Assembly: GCF_014268275.3 (NCBI RefSeq)
Contig: NZ_CP077084.1
Coordinates: 5,576,501-5,640,500 of the forward strand
Source of the DNA: Pseudomonas tritici
GTDB taxonomy: Bacteria; Pseudomonadota; Gammaproteobacteria; Pseudomonadales; Pseudomonadaceae
Direction of reading: 5' to 3'
DNA length: 64,000 bases
In this document: piece after piece, positions 22,652-31,396 of the stretch
How positions within the stretch are numbered: position 1 is the stretch's first letter
How the letters are laid out: each line of letters begins with the position of its first letter
Translations under genes and position numbers: made by a program
Notes under the pieces: generated by a model
What the model saw: only the letters and a program-made list of their open reading frames with translations
Database searches by the model: none
What the model was told of the DNA's origin: nothing

Positions 22652-23191
22652 TCAGCGCGGCGCCGGGGTCCGGATTTCACCGCTGGCCAATCGTGAAGCA
22701 CTGTTGCCGATCGGGTCTTCGGCATTGAGGTCGGCGCCTTTGGCTTTCAACGCATCCAACAGCTCGACGCGCTTGAACAGCCCGGCATACATGGCCGCCG
22801 TCTGCCCGGCGCCATTGCGCTGGTCGGGGTTGCAGTCGGTGGCCAGCAGGCGTTGGGCAATTTTCAGTTCGCCCTTGAAGATCGCGCCCATCAGCGCTGT
22901 GTTGCCGCGTTTGTCCTGCACGCAGGCGTCGGCACCGGCGTTGAGCAAGCGCTCCACGGACGGGCCCTGGCCGTGGTACGCGGCGAGGATCAACGCGGTG
23001 TAGCCCTTGTCATCCTGGGTGTTGAGGCTGTAGCCGGAGTCGATAAAGGTATTGAGCATGTCGAGGTCGCCACGACGGGCGGCGTCGAAGTAGTAATCCT
23101 GCAACTGGGCCTTGAGCGCGACCGGGTCGGGCGACTCGGCGTGGGCGACAAAGGCCAGCATGGCCATCAGCAGACCGATAGAAATTCGCAT
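22652..23191 (-). CDS. ankB: AnkB: periplasmic ankyrin-repeat protein
   Basis: 179 residues from ATG 23191, preceded by AGGAGA. A signal peptide (MRISIGLLMAMLAFVAHA) is followed by about four ankyrin repeats (DMLNTFIDSGYSLNTQDDKGYTALILAAYHG; RLLNAGADACVQDKRGNTALMGAIF; NGAGQTAAMYAGL; DALKAKGADLN). In P. aeruginosa ankB is co-transcribed with katB and is needed for full KatB activity, probably as a scaffold in the periplasm. The same arrangement holds here: ankB starts 58 bp after the katB stop. Confidence 0.92.
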   Translation of the reverse strand: MRISIGLLMAMLAFVAHAESPDPVALKAQLQDYYFDAARRGDLDMLNTFIDSGYSLNTQDDKGYTALILAAYHGQGPSVERLLNAGADACVQDKRGNTALMGAIFKGELKIAQRLLATDCNPDQRNGAGQTAAMYAGLFKRVELLDALKAKGADLNAEDPIGNSASRLASGEIRTPAPR

Positions 23192-23249
23192 GGGTGTTCT
23201 CCTGCCAAGGGTCGACGCCCGTCTCTGGGCGCCGACCATAACCAACGGA

Positions 23250-24791
23250 TCAGTCAGTCAGTTTTTCCGCCAGCGCCTTCACGCGCGCCAGGTCCCCCTT
23301 GGCAACCTTGGCTACGCCAGTGCCGTACTCCGGGTCGGCTTTGTAAAGGAACGACAGGATGATGTGCTTGCTTTCATCATCGGTGGTTGCCAGCGAGCCG
23401 CCGAAGTTCTCGATCAGGTCCTGACGCTCTTTTTTATTGAAGGAGCGGTACAGATCACCGGCCTGCTTGAAGTTCTGCTCACGCTGGATCTTCGTCTGCT
23501 GGGTGCTGCCCGACAGGGCCGATTGGCTGTAGCGCGCGGTTTGCGGCTCTTCCCGAGGCTCCAGGCGGCTTGGCTGGTAGTTCACGCCGCTGGTGGTTTT
23601 GCCGAAATTCAGTGCGCCGTCCTGATTGCCATTGTTGACGGTCACGCGTGGCGCGTTGATCGGCAGTTGCAGGGCATTGGCGCCCAGGCGGTACATCTGG
23701 GTGTCAGCATAGGAAAACACCCGGCCTTGCAGCAGGCGGTCTTCCGACGGTTCGATGCCCGGAACCAGGTTGGCCGGGGCCATAGCCACCTGCTCGGTTT
23801 CCTGGAAGACGTTGGCCGGGTTGCGGTTGAGTACCATCTGCCCGACTTTGCGCTCGGGCACATTCGGCCAGATCTTGGTGGCGTCCAGTGGGTCGAAGTC
23901 GAACTTGGCCAGGTCTTCAGGCTTGAGCACCTGCACGTACAGGTCCCACTTGGGGAAGTCGCCCTTGTTGATATGCGTGACCAGGTCGTTGGTCATGTGG
24001 CTGTAGTCACGGCCCTGCACTTCGGTGACTTGCTTGGGATCAAGGTTCTTGATGCCTTGCAGGCTCTTCCAGTGGAATTTGACGTAGTGCACTTCGCCCT
24101 TGGCGTTGATCAGCTTGTAGGCGTGCACGCCGTTGCCATCCATTTCCCGATAACTGGCCGGGGTGCCGGAGTCGGAGTACAGCTCGGTCAGCGTGCGCGT
24201 GGACTCGGGCACGTGGGAGAAGAAGTCAAAGCGACGGGAGTCGTCATCGAGGTTGGTGCGCGGGTCAGGTTTGAACGCGTGGACCATGTCCGGGAACTTG
24301 ATGGCATCGCGGATAAAGAACGTCGGGAAGTTGTTGCCCACCAGGTCCCAGTTGCCGTCGGCGGTGTAGAACTTGGTGGCGAAACCGCGCGGGTCGCGCA
24401 GGGTTTCCGGGGAGTGGTTGCCGTGGACCACGGCGGAGAAACGCACGAATACCGGTGTGGTTTCGCCCGCCGCGAATACCTTGGCCTTGGTCAAGTCGCT
24501 GAGGTTATCGGTGACCGTGAAGGTACCGTGGGCGCCGGTGCCACGGGCGTGTACCACGCGCTCCGGGATGCGTTCGCGGTCGAAGCGTTGCAGCTTCTGG
24601 ATCAGTTGCACGTCTTGCAGCAGTACCGGGCCGTTGGCGCCGGCGGTCTGCGAGTTCTGGTTGTCACCCACCGCCGCACCGTTATCGCGGGTCAAGTTGG
24701 CGGCTTGCACAGAGAGGGACAGCAGGCTGGCGGTCACCAGTACCAGCGCGGTTCGCGCTGTAACAGGCCCGCGGCTCATTGGGGTTTTCAT
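23250..24791 (-). CDS. katB: periplasmic monofunctional catalase KatB
   Basis: 513 residues from ATG 24791 (GAGGA 8 bases before). It degrades hydrogen peroxide with haem. A signal peptide of about 30 residues ends SLLSLSVQA, so the enzyme is exported. The distal catalytic His is His81 in VVHARGTGAHGTF; the distal Asn lies in GNNFPTFFIRDA; the proximal haem Tyr lies in FSYADTQMYRLG. It is a small-subunit clade 3 type catalase. It heads the katB-ankB operon. KatB of P. aeruginosa is peroxide-induced through OxyR; I could not identify a convincing OxyR site here. Confidence 0.96.
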   Translation of the reverse strand: MKTPMSRGPVTARTALVLVTASLLSLSVQAANLTRDNGAAVGDNQNSQTAGANGPVLLQDVQLIQKLQRFDRERIPERVVHARGTGAHGTFTVTDNLSDLTKAKVFAAGETTPVFVRFSAVVHGNHSPETLRDPRGFATKFYTADGNWDLVGNNFPTFFIRDAIKFPDMVHAFKPDPRTNLDDDSRRFDFFSHVPESTRTLTELYSDSGTPASYREMDGNGVHAYKLINAKGEVHYVKFHWKSLQGIKNLDPKQVTEVQGRDYSHMTNDLVTHINKGDFPKWDLYVQVLKPEDLAKFDFDPLDATKIWPNVPERKVGQMVLNRNPANVFQETEQVAMAPANLVPGIEPSEDRLLQGRVFSYADTQMYRLGANALQLPINAPRVTVNNGNQDGALNFGKTTSGVNYQPSRLEPREEPQTARYSQSALSGSTQQTKIQREQNFKQAGDLYRSFNKKERQDLIENFGGSLATTDDESKHIILSFLYKADPEYGTGVAKVAKGDLARVKALAEKLTD

Positions 24792-25078
24792 CAAGGTTTC
24801 CTCTGGTTTTTTTAATGCACATTCAGTTGTGCTTGCCAGAGGCTAGTGACCCGAGCGTCAGAAGATAAATAGAAAAGACGTACCAACCCGATTGATAAAA
24901 TAATCTGGTAAGCACCTGATTTGGCGCGTATTTCGCGCGCGATTGATGGCACTTTGCAAACTATTTGCGATTTAATGTGTCGATAAAAACTAACAGTGTT
25001 AACGGTTGTGTCAGGCAAGCCCGCTACGACTGACTTACACTGAGCCCCACCCTTCTCATCTGTAACAAGGAATAACCT
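24792..25078. other. divergent katB/mscL promoter region
   Basis: 287 bp without a gene, AT-richer than its surroundings. It contains GATTGATAAAATAATC (24890-24905), a GCGCG-N5-CGCGC pair (24924-24938) and the palindrome GCAAA-CTA-TTTGC (24956-24968). Any of these could be regulatory; none matches a known site well enough to name. Confidence 0.5.
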
Positions 25079-25498
25079 ATGGGCGTGATCAGTGAGTTCA
25101 AGGCCTTCGCGGTCAAAGGTAATGTGGTCGACATGGCCGTCGGTATCATCATCGGCGCGGCCTTCGGCAAAATTGTTTCCTCCTTTGTAGGCGACGTGGT
25201 GATGCCACCCATTGGTCTGTTGATTGGTGGCGTGGACTTTGGTGACCTGGCAATAACGCTCAAGGCCGCACAGGGCGATGTGCCTGCGGTCGTCCTGGCG
25301 TATGGCAAGTTCATCCAGAGCGTGATCGACTTTGTCATCGTCGCGTTTGCGATCTTCATGGGTGTGAAGGCGATTAACCGCCTGAAACGTGAAGAAGCCG
25401 TGGCGCCAAGCCTGCCACCGACGCCGACCAAGGAAGAAGTGTTGCTGGGGGAGATCCGTGATCTGCTCAAGGCACAGAACGACAAGCCGCTTCAGTAA
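25079..25498 (+). CDS. mscL: large-conductance mechanosensitive channel
   Basis: 139 residues, typical MscL length. It forms a pentameric inner-membrane pore that opens under membrane tension during hypo-osmotic shock. The N-terminal amphipathic helix and TM1 read [40 protein letters not shown], the most conserved stretch of the family; TM2 is [25 protein letters not shown]; a cytoplasmic helix ends the protein ([14 protein letters not shown]). AAGGAA precedes the ATG. A shared terminator separates it from convergent fpr. Confidence 0.97.
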   Translation: MGVISEFKAFAVKGNVVDMAVGIIIGAAFGKIVSSFVGDVVMPPIGLLIGGVDFGDLAITLKAAQGDVPAVVLAYGKFIQSVIDFVIVAFAIFMGVKAINRLKREEAVAPSLPPTPTKEEVLLGEIRDLLKAQNDKPLQ

Positions 25499-25508
25499 AT
25501 ACCGGTTT

Positions 25509-25541
25509 GAAAAAAAGGCGCCTGCTTGAGGCGCCTTTTTT
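25509..25541. terminator. bidirectional terminator between mscL and fpr
   Basis: AGGCGCCT at 25516-25523 and again at 25529-25536 forms an 8-bp stem with a 5-base loop. It is flanked by an A-run on the left and a T-run on the right, so it can serve both convergent genes. Confidence 0.93.
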
Positions 25542-25542
25542 A

Positions 25543-26319
25543 TTACCAGTAGTTTTCTACCGCCACCTGACCAGGGCGACGGCTCAGGCTCAGATTCATA
25601 TCGCGCTGCTTGAGCAACTGCCGTGTGTCATCAACCATCTGCGGATTGCCGCAGATCAGTACGCGGGAATGTTCCGGGGCCAGCTCGACGCCGGCCGCGC
25701 GTTCCAGTTCGCCATTTTCAATCAGCGTCGTGATGCGCCCATTCAGCGCGCCTGGGTGTTGTTCACGGGTCACGATAGGAATGTAGGTGAGCTTGTGCGC
25801 GTATTCGGCCAGGTACTCGCGCTCGCCCAGTTCCCTGATCAGCGCCTGATAGGCCAGCTCCTTGGCTTCGCGGGCGCTGTACACGAGGAGGATACGCTCG
25901 AATTTCTCCCAGACCTCGAAGTCCTGCAGGATCGACAAAAACGGCGCCACCCCGGTGCCAGTGCCCAGCATCCACAAATCGCGACCATCGACGAAACGGT
26001 TCAACGTCAGGAATCCGGTGGCCTGGCGTTCCACCATCAAGGTATCGCCCACCCGCAGGCGACTCAGCTCACTGGTGAACTCACCGCCCGGGACAACGAT
26101 CGAGAAAAAATCCAAGTGCTCATCAAACGGCGAGGACACTAAGGAATAGGCGCGCCAGACGGTGCTGCCATCCGCCTTGGTCACCCCCAGGCGTACGAAT
26201 TGGCCGGCAGTGAACCGGAAACCGGGATCGCGGGTGGTGCGCAGGGTAAACAGGCTGGGGGTCAGCGATTGCACATCGAGCAAGGTCTGGCGGGTGAATT
26301 TCTCAGCGCTGGCCGTCAT
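25543..26319 (-). CDS. fpr: ferredoxin/flavodoxin-NADP+ reductase
   Basis: 258 residues, the usual size of bacterial Fpr (FprA). This FAD enzyme exchanges electrons between NADPH and ferredoxin or flavodoxin in the cytosol, with roles in oxidative stress and iron-sulfur metabolism. FAD binding: WRAYSLVSSPFDEHLDFF (RxYS motif). NADP binding: LGTGTGVAPFLSIL and VYSAREAKELAYQ; the CGNPQMVDDTRQLL motif follows. The C-terminus ends in ENYW, the stacking aromatic region of this subclass. GGAGG lies 5 bases before the ATG. The gene upstream is a LuxR regulator; finR, found near fprA in P. putida, is absent. Confidence 0.95.
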   Translation of the reverse strand: MTASAEKFTRQTLLDVQSLTPSLFTLRTTRDPGFRFTAGQFVRLGVTKADGSTVWRAYSLVSSPFDEHLDFFSIVVPGGEFTSELSRLRVGDTLMVERQATGFLTLNRFVDGRDLWMLGTGTGVAPFLSILQDFEVWEKFERILLVYSAREAKELAYQALIRELGEREYLAEYAHKLTYIPIVTREQHPGALNGRITTLIENGELERAAGVELAPEHSRVLICGNPQMVDDTRQLLKQRDMNLSLSRRPGQVAVENYW

Positions 26320-26702
26320 GGGGGCCTCCGTTCAACAGGTGCCCTAGTGTCCCTCAAAGTGGCGCATGGAAACACCTATGGTTGGTAGTGGTATCGCGCG
26401 ATGCGTGCAGTAGTGGCTATCCAATTGCACCGCCAATCAATTTGCTATTAGCCTTTCAACCCTGTCTATAAACACGTTGTTAGCTGATCGTTACACCGCC
26501 TTTAAACGCCTAATAAACCGTGACATTCAGACGGCCCGCGGCCAACGCCAGCAGGTTCCTTTGCAGAAAAATTCTTAAAGACCTGCGCGCCAGAACGAAA
26601 TTTTCCTCTCGATATGTAGCCGTTGTCCTACACTCATTTTCGTGCAGCGTTGGGGGTCCAGGACGTACCTCAAGGCACGGAGAATTCCATGGAGTAATAC
26701 CA
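26320..26702. other. intergenic region fpr/luxR-type gene
   Basis: 383 bp between divergent genes. I see no gene: an in-frame upstream extension of the LuxR gene to 26520 encodes Arg/Ser-rich text without family similarity. It must hold both promoters. A short palindrome ATCGCGCGAT lies near 26393. No lux-box-like 18-20 bp dyad with a CT-N12-AG pattern was found by eye. Confidence 0.5.
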
Positions 26703-27413
26703 ATGATTAACTGGCGCAACACACGGCTTCCCAAACTGGAAGGCGAAGATGAGGTCACCAGCGTGTTTGAAATGGTGGGCATCAGAACGCTAGAGCTCGG
26801 CTTCCAACACTGTTCCTTCAAGATGAGCGCTAACCTGCCAAAAAACCAAGTCAATCCGATTGAATTCACCAACTACCCAAATGAATGGAAAACAGTCTAT
26901 GACCAGGCGAGCTTCTTTGGCGTAGACCCGGTGGTGAAGCATTGCAGGGAGAACCCGCTGCCCATTGTCTGGAAGGAAGAAACCTTTAAAGACGTACCCA
27001 GCCTTTGGTCATTGGCGCAGACGTTAGGCGTGCACATGGCGCTGACCATAACCGTCCATGATTTCCGGGGCATGTTCAGCATGTTGACCCTGAGCCGTGG
27101 TAAAGGCGCAATCACGCCGGAAGAGCTCTACGAAAAATCCGGGCTGATGCTGTGGTTATGTCACGCGATGCATACAGTTCTGGCGCATAAATACGCCGAC
27201 AAACCCAGCACCCACCCCGCCAGCCTATTGACCCCGCATGAAACGGAAGTGCTCATGTGGTCCGGCAAGGGCAAGACCGCAGCGGACATCGCCGCCATCC
27301 TTTGTTTATCCGAACGCACTGTAGGCTTTCATGTCTGCAGTTGCCTGAAAAAACTGGGGGTCAACAACAAGATCGCCGCCGTGCTCCGCGCCGCGCAAGA
27401 CGGGATTATTTAA
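26703..27413 (+). CDS. LuxR-family autoinducer-binding regulator (LuxR solo)
   Basis: 236 residues from ATG 26703, with GGAG 8 bases upstream. The N-terminal autoinducer domain (about 20-160) keeps the acyl-homoserine-lactone contact residues Trp62, Tyr66, Asp75, Pro76 and Trp90 (EWKTVYDQASFFGVDPVV, then IVW). The usually invariant Gly of the sixth position is Ala113. The C-terminal LuxR helix-turn-helix (about 174-232) reads LTPHETEVLMWSGKG, TAADIAAILCLSERTV, then HVCSCLKKLGV. No luxI is nearby, so it probably senses a signal made elsewhere in the genome or by other organisms. The target genes are unknown. Confidence 0.88.
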   Translation: MINWRNTRLPKLEGEDEVTSVFEMVGIRTLELGFQHCSFKMSANLPKNQVNPIEFTNYPNEWKTVYDQASFFGVDPVVKHCRENPLPIVWKEETFKDVPSLWSLAQTLGVHMALTITVHDFRGMFSMLTLSRGKGAITPEELYEKSGLMLWLCHAMHTVLAHKYADKPSTHPASLLTPHETEVLMWSGKGKTAADIAAILCLSERTVGFHVCSCLKKLGVNNKIAAVLRAAQDGII

Positions 27414-27574
27414 CCCGCCAACAATCACCGCATGTAATCCCGCTGAAAAAAAAGTAACATTTGCGGCCAATTCTGAGTGTTGAGCAGCCCCCCCGGGAGG
27501 CCGCCCGTGGTTCACTCAGACGTCTCGGCTGGCCACTGCCGAACACTTATCGTTTACCCAGAGCCTCCCCCGCC

Positions 27575-28699
27575 ATGCCCCTGCTCGAAAGCCCCTTCGC
27601 CCAGCTCGATCTGATCCGCCAGCCAGAGCAACATAATGATCCGCTGCAAGCCTTCGATGCGGCAGACGAGTACCTGCTCAATCATCTGGCCGAACAGCAG
27701 CCGACGACTGATACCCGCGTATTGGTGCTCAATGACAGCTTCGGCGCCCTGGCCGCCAGCCTACAAGGCCACGTGCAGGTAACCTCCAGCGGCGACTCAT
27801 TCCTGGCAGCCCAGGGCCTGGAGAAAAACCTGGTGCGCAACAGCAAGGCGTTTGACGCTGTGCCGTTCATCCCGGCCAGCCAGGCCCCGGCCGGGCCTTT
27901 TGACCGCGTACTGATCCGCGTGCCGAAAACCCTGGCCCTGCTCGAAGAGCAACTGATCCGCCTGCAAGGCCAACTTGCGCCGGGCGCCGAAGTGATTGCC
28001 GGGGCGATGATCAAGCACTTGCCACGGGCGGCGGGCGAGTTGCTGGAGCGCTACATCGGGCCGATGCATGCATCGCTGGCGGTCAAGAAAGCGCGATTGC
28101 TGATCGCCACTGTTGAAGATCGTCCCGCGGCTGTCTCGCCGTATCCGACCCGCTACACCCTGGACGCGCCAGCCATCGAGTTGCTGAACCACGCCAACGT
28201 GTTCTGCCGCGAAAGCCTAGACATCGGCACCCGTGCGTTCCTGCCGCACCTGCCGAAAAACCTGGGCAGCGCGCGGGTGGCAGACCTGGGGTGTGGCAAC
28301 GGCGTACTGGCGATTGCCAGCGCCCTGCAAAACCCCGAGGCGCAATACACCCTGGTGGACGAGTCCTATATGGCCGTGCAGTCGGCGGCCGATAACTGGC
28401 AAGCAGCGCTCGGTGAGCGCGACGTCATCGTACGCGCCGCCGATGGCTTGGCCGGCCAGGCGCCCGATTCGCTGGACGTGGTGCTGTGCAACCCGCCGTT
28501 CCACCAGCAACAGGTGGTCGGTGACTTCCTCGCCTGGCGTATGTTCCAGCAGGCGCGTGAAGCACTGGTAGTCGGCGGCGCCCTCTATATAGTCGGCAAC
28601 CGCCACCTGGGTTATCACACCAAGCTGGCACGCTTGTTCCGGGGCGTCGAGCAAATCGCCACCACGCCGAAATTCGTGATCCTCAAAGCGCGCAAATAA
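27575..28699 (+). CDS. rlmG: 23S rRNA (guanine-1835-N2)-methyltransferase
   Basis: 374 residues from ATG 27575; E. coli RlmG has 378. It methylates G1835 of 23S rRNA with S-adenosylmethionine. The N-terminal domain (about 1-180) is a degenerate methyltransferase fold, and the C-terminal one carries VADLGCGNGVLAIASAL and the catalytic NPPF motif of N2-guanine methyltransferases (VLCNPPFHQQQ). The neighbour order fpr...rlmG recalls PA4615...PA4627. The in-frame stretch from 27461 upstream of the ATG has no similarity to the family. Confidence 0.93.
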   Translation: MPLLESPFAQLDLIRQPEQHNDPLQAFDAADEYLLNHLAEQQPTTDTRVLVLNDSFGALAASLQGHVQVTSSGDSFLAAQGLEKNLVRNSKAFDAVPFIPASQAPAGPFDRVLIRVPKTLALLEEQLIRLQGQLAPGAEVIAGAMIKHLPRAAGELLERYIGPMHASLAVKKARLLIATVEDRPAAVSPYPTRYTLDAPAIELLNHANVFCRESLDIGTRAFLPHLPKNLGSARVADLGCGNGVLAIASALQNPEAQYTLVDESYMAVQSAADNWQAALGERDVIVRAADGLAGQAPDSLDVVLCNPPFHQQQVVGDFLAWRMFQQAREALVVGGALYIVGNRHLGYHTKLARLFRGVEQIATTPKFVILKARK

Positions 28700-28739
28700 A
28701 AAAGGCCCCGCCACTGCGAGCAGAGGCGGGGCCAAAAAA
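28697..28739 (-). terminator. Rho-independent terminator of the cio operon
   Basis: GGCCCCGCC (28704-28712) pairs with GGCGGGGCC (28725-28733). Read on the minus strand it is followed by TTTTTTATT. Read on the plus strand it is followed by AAAAAA, so it terminates the minus-strand operon rather than rlmG, whose stop codon it abuts. Confidence 0.88.
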
Positions 28740-28767
28740 CCGTGCCGCAAGGCAACGGGATGGGATG

Positions 28768-28935
28768 TCAGTGGGTGGTCAAGCCAGCCGCGTTCATGAA
28801 CATGCGCATAAGGCTCGCCACGACGAACAAGGCCAGCACGCTGCCAGTCCAGATCATCGCCAGCCACCCCAGGCGCCGCCACAACGGCTGTTTCTCGGCC
28901 TGTTCAATCTCGTGCAACGTAGGCTTGCCAGACAT
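28768..28935 (-). CDS. DUF2474 small membrane protein of the cio operon
   Basis: 55 residues, starting MSGKPTLHEIEQAEKQ and ending AAGLTTH. One transmembrane helix (WRRLGWLAMIWTGSVLALFVVASLMRMF, about 19-46) is preceded by a cationic cytoplasmic segment, the DUF2474 pattern. Such proteins follow cyanide-insensitive oxidase genes and may be the third small subunit, analogous to CydX of bd-I oxidases; that analogy is inference. It starts 12 bp after the cioB stop and AGGAGGG-like bases precede its ATG, so it is part of the operon. Confidence 0.88.
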   Translation of the reverse strand: MSGKPTLHEIEQAEKQPLWRRLGWLAMIWTGSVLALFVVASLMRMFMNAAGLTTH

Positions 28936-28947
28936 GAGACGACCCTC

Positions 28948-29955
28948 CTAGTGATAACCGTCTTCGTGGGTGACCTTGCCGCGGAACACGTAGTAGCTCC
29001 AGAAGGTGTAGCCCAGGATGAACGGGATGATGAATAACGTGCCCACCAGCATGAAGCCCTGGCTTTGCGGCGGCGCGGCAGCGTCCCAGATCGACACCGA
29101 TGGCGGAATGATGTTCGGCCACAGGCTGATACCCAGGCCGCTGTATCCCAGGAAGATCAGCACCAGTGTCAGCAGGAACGGCGTGTAGTGCGCGTTGCGT
29201 GCCACGGCGCGGAACAGACCGTACATGGTCACCAGCACCAGGATCGGCACTGGCAGGAACCAGAACAGGTTTGGCAGGGTGAACCAGCGCGAGGCAATTT
29301 CCGGGTGCGTCAGCGGCGTCCAGATACTCACGATGCCGATCACGGCCAGCACCACGAACGCCAGGGGCCGCGCCAGGTTGTGCATCTTCTCCTGCAACGG
29401 GCCTTCGGTCTTCATGATCAGCCAGGTGCAACCGAGCAACGCATAGGCCACGATCAACGCCACACCGCAGAACATCGTGAACGGCGTGGCCCAGTCCAGC
29501 GAACCGCCGGCGAACTGGCGATTCACCACCGGGATGCCATCGATAAACGCCCCCAGCGCCACGCCTTGGAAGAACGTTGCAGCCAACGAGCCGCCGATAA
29601 ACGCCTTGTCCCACAGGTGACGCTTTTGGTCTTTGGCCTTGAAGCGGAACTCGAACGCGACCCCGCGAAAGATCAGCCCGATCAGCATCAGGATCAGCGG
29701 CAGGTACAGCGCCGACAACACCACCGAATAGGCCAACGGGAACGCGCCGAACAGTGCCGCGCCGCCCAATACCAACCAGGTTTCGTTACCGTCCCAGACC
29801 GGCGCCACGGTGTTCATCATCACATCACGGTCGGTCTTGCCTGGGATAAACGGAAACAGGATGCCGATACCCAGGTCGAAGCCGTCCATGACCACGTACA
29901 TCATGATGCCGAAGATGATGATCACGGCCCAGATCAGCGGAAGATCAATACCCAT
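28948..29955 (-). CDS. cioB: cyanide-insensitive terminal oxidase subunit II
   Basis: 335 residues from ATG 29955 (MGIDLPLIWAVII), with GGGGA upstream. It is the CydB/CioB-type integral membrane subunit, nine predicted helices, pairing with CioA to reduce oxygen with ubiquinol. YVVMDGFDLGIGILFPF near the N-terminus and the WDGNETWLVLGGAALFGAFPLAYS block are family signatures. It starts one base after the cioA stop codon, so the two are translationally linked. Confidence 0.95.
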   Translation of the reverse strand: MGIDLPLIWAVIIIFGIMMYVVMDGFDLGIGILFPFIPGKTDRDVMMNTVAPVWDGNETWLVLGGAALFGAFPLAYSVVLSALYLPLILMLIGLIFRGVAFEFRFKAKDQKRHLWDKAFIGGSLAATFFQGVALGAFIDGIPVVNRQFAGGSLDWATPFTMFCGVALIVAYALLGCTWLIMKTEGPLQEKMHNLARPLAFVVLAVIGIVSIWTPLTHPEIASRWFTLPNLFWFLPVPILVLVTMYGLFRAVARNAHYTPFLLTLVLIFLGYSGLGISLWPNIIPPSVSIWDAAAPPQSQGFMLVGTLFIIPFILGYTFWSYYVFRGKVTHEDGYH

Positions 29956-29956
29956 C

Positions 29957-31396
29957 TCAATTCCCCTTGTGCTGGATGTCGTCGTGCTCATTGTCGGTGC
30001 CGTCATCGGCAGCAGACAAAGGACGTGCCGGCGTACGTTTCTGGCCAGGGCCGCCGTGGGTTGGCTCGGTCACGTCATGGGCCACAGGGCCTTTGCGCAC
30101 CAAACGCATCATGTAGCCAAGGCCCGCACCAAACAGCGCGAAGTACACCACCACGAACAACACCAGGGTAATGGTCATCTGCGCCAGGCTATGCCCGGAC
30201 GAAGCATCCGCTGTGCGCATCAAGCCGTAGACCACCCACGGCTGGCGGCCGATCTCGGTGGTGAACCAACCCGCAAGGATCGCAATCAGGCCGGATGGGC
30301 CCATCCACAACGCCAGGTACAGGAACGGTTTGGACGTGTACATCTTGTCGCCCCGGCGCAGCCATAGGCTGAACAGGCCGGTGAAGATCATCAGGAAGCC
30401 CAGGCCGACCATGACCCGGAACGACCAGAACACGATGGTCGAATTAGGACGATCTTCCGGAGGGAAGTCCTTGAGTGCAGGCACCTGTTTATCCAGAGAG
30501 TGGGTCAGGATCAGGCTGCCCAGGTACGGAATTTCCACCGCGTATTTGGTTTTTTCGGCCTTCATGTCGGGCCAGCCAAACAGGATCAGCGGTGTCGGTT
30601 CGTTGCCTTTGTTTTCCCAGTGGCCTTCAATCGCGGCGATTTTCGCCGGCTGGTGCTTCAAGGTATTGAGGCCATGGAAGTCGCCGATCACCGCCTGGAT
30701 CGGCGCAACGATCAGGGCCATCCACATCGCCATCGAGAGCATTTTGCGGATCGCCGGATTGTCCTTGCCGCGCAACAAGTGCCAGGCCGCCGAGGAGCCG
30801 ACAAAAAACGCGGTGGCCACGAAGGCCGCCGTGGCCATGTGCGCCAGGCGATAAGGGAACGACGGGTTGAAGACCACGGCGAACCAATCGGTTGGGATCA
30901 CGCGGCCGTCAATGATTTCAAAGCCCTGGGGCGTCTGCATCCAGCTGTTGGACGACAGGATCCAGAAGGTCGAAATCAACGTACCCACGGCCACCATCAC
31001 GGTGGAGAAAAAGTGCAGGTTGCGCCCGACCTTGTTCCAACCGAATAACATCACGCCGAGGAAACCGGCCTCGAGGAAGAAGGCCGTGAGCACTTCGTAG
31101 GTCAGAAGCGGCCCGGTAACGGCGCCGGCAAAGTCCGAGAAGCGGCTCCAGTTGGTGCCGAACTGGTAGGCCATCACCAAGCCGGACACCACGCCCATGC
31201 CGAAGTTGACGGCAAAGATCTTCGACCAGAAGTGGTAGAGGTCACGGTAAGTGTCGTTGTGGGTCTTGAGCCACAAGCCTTCCAGCACCGCAAGGTAACT
31301 GGCCAGGCCGATGGTGATCGCCGGGAACAGGATATGGAATGAGATGGTGAACGCGAACTGGATTCGGGCGAGATCTAGCGCCTCCAAACCGAACAT
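29957..31396 (-). CDS. cioA: cyanide-insensitive terminal oxidase subunit I
   Basis: 479 residues from ATG 31396. It is the haem-bearing bd-type quinol oxidase subunit in the inner membrane. Axial and functional residues are present: His21 (FHILFPAITIG), Glu101 and Glu109 (TYEVLTAFFLEAGFLG), His186 (YRLAHMAT), Arg327 and Met329 (WSFRVMVG). The periplasmic Q loop is short compared with E. coli CydA, which marks the CIO subclass. In P. aeruginosa CioAB sustains respiration in the presence of cyanide and is repressed by ANR at low oxygen; a perfect ANR-like box lies 161 bp upstream. Confidence 0.95.
   Translation of the reverse strand: MFGLEALDLARIQFAFTISFHILFPAITIGLASYLAVLEGLWLKTHNDTYRDLYHFWSKIFAVNFGMGVVSGLVMAYQFGTNWSRFSDFAGAVTGPLLTYEVLTAFFLEAGFLGVMLFGWNKVGRNLHFFSTVMVAVGTLISTFWILSSNSWMQTPQGFEIIDGRVIPTDWFAVVFNPSFPYRLAHMATAAFVATAFFVGSSAAWHLLRGKDNPAIRKMLSMAMWMALIVAPIQAVIGDFHGLNTLKHQPAKIAAIEGHWENKGNEPTPLILFGWPDMKAEKTKYAVEIPYLGSLILTHSLDKQVPALKDFPPEDRPNSTIVFWSFRVMVGLGFLMIFTGLFSLWLRRGDKMYTSKPFLYLALWMGPSGLIAILAGWFTTEIGRQPWVVYGLMRTADASSGHSLAQMTITLVLFVVVYFALFGAGLGYMMRLVRKGPVAHDVTEPTHGGPGQKRTPARPLSAADDGTDNEHDDIQHKGN

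Noticed and set aside
24889..24906. Possible OxyR site upstream of katB (GATTGATAAAATAATC)
   Set aside because: Only one half resembles ATAGnt-N3-anCTAT and no second half lies at the required spacing; kept as unassigned intergenic sequence.
26520..26702. In-frame 61-codon N-terminal extension of the LuxR-type gene
   Set aside because: Ser/Arg-rich with no similarity to the family; the internal ATG 26703 has a good ribosome-binding site and gives the normal length.
28697..28739. Hairpin after rlmG taken as its terminator
   Set aside because: On the plus strand it is followed by A's, not T's; the T-run is on the minus strand, so it belongs to the cio operon.
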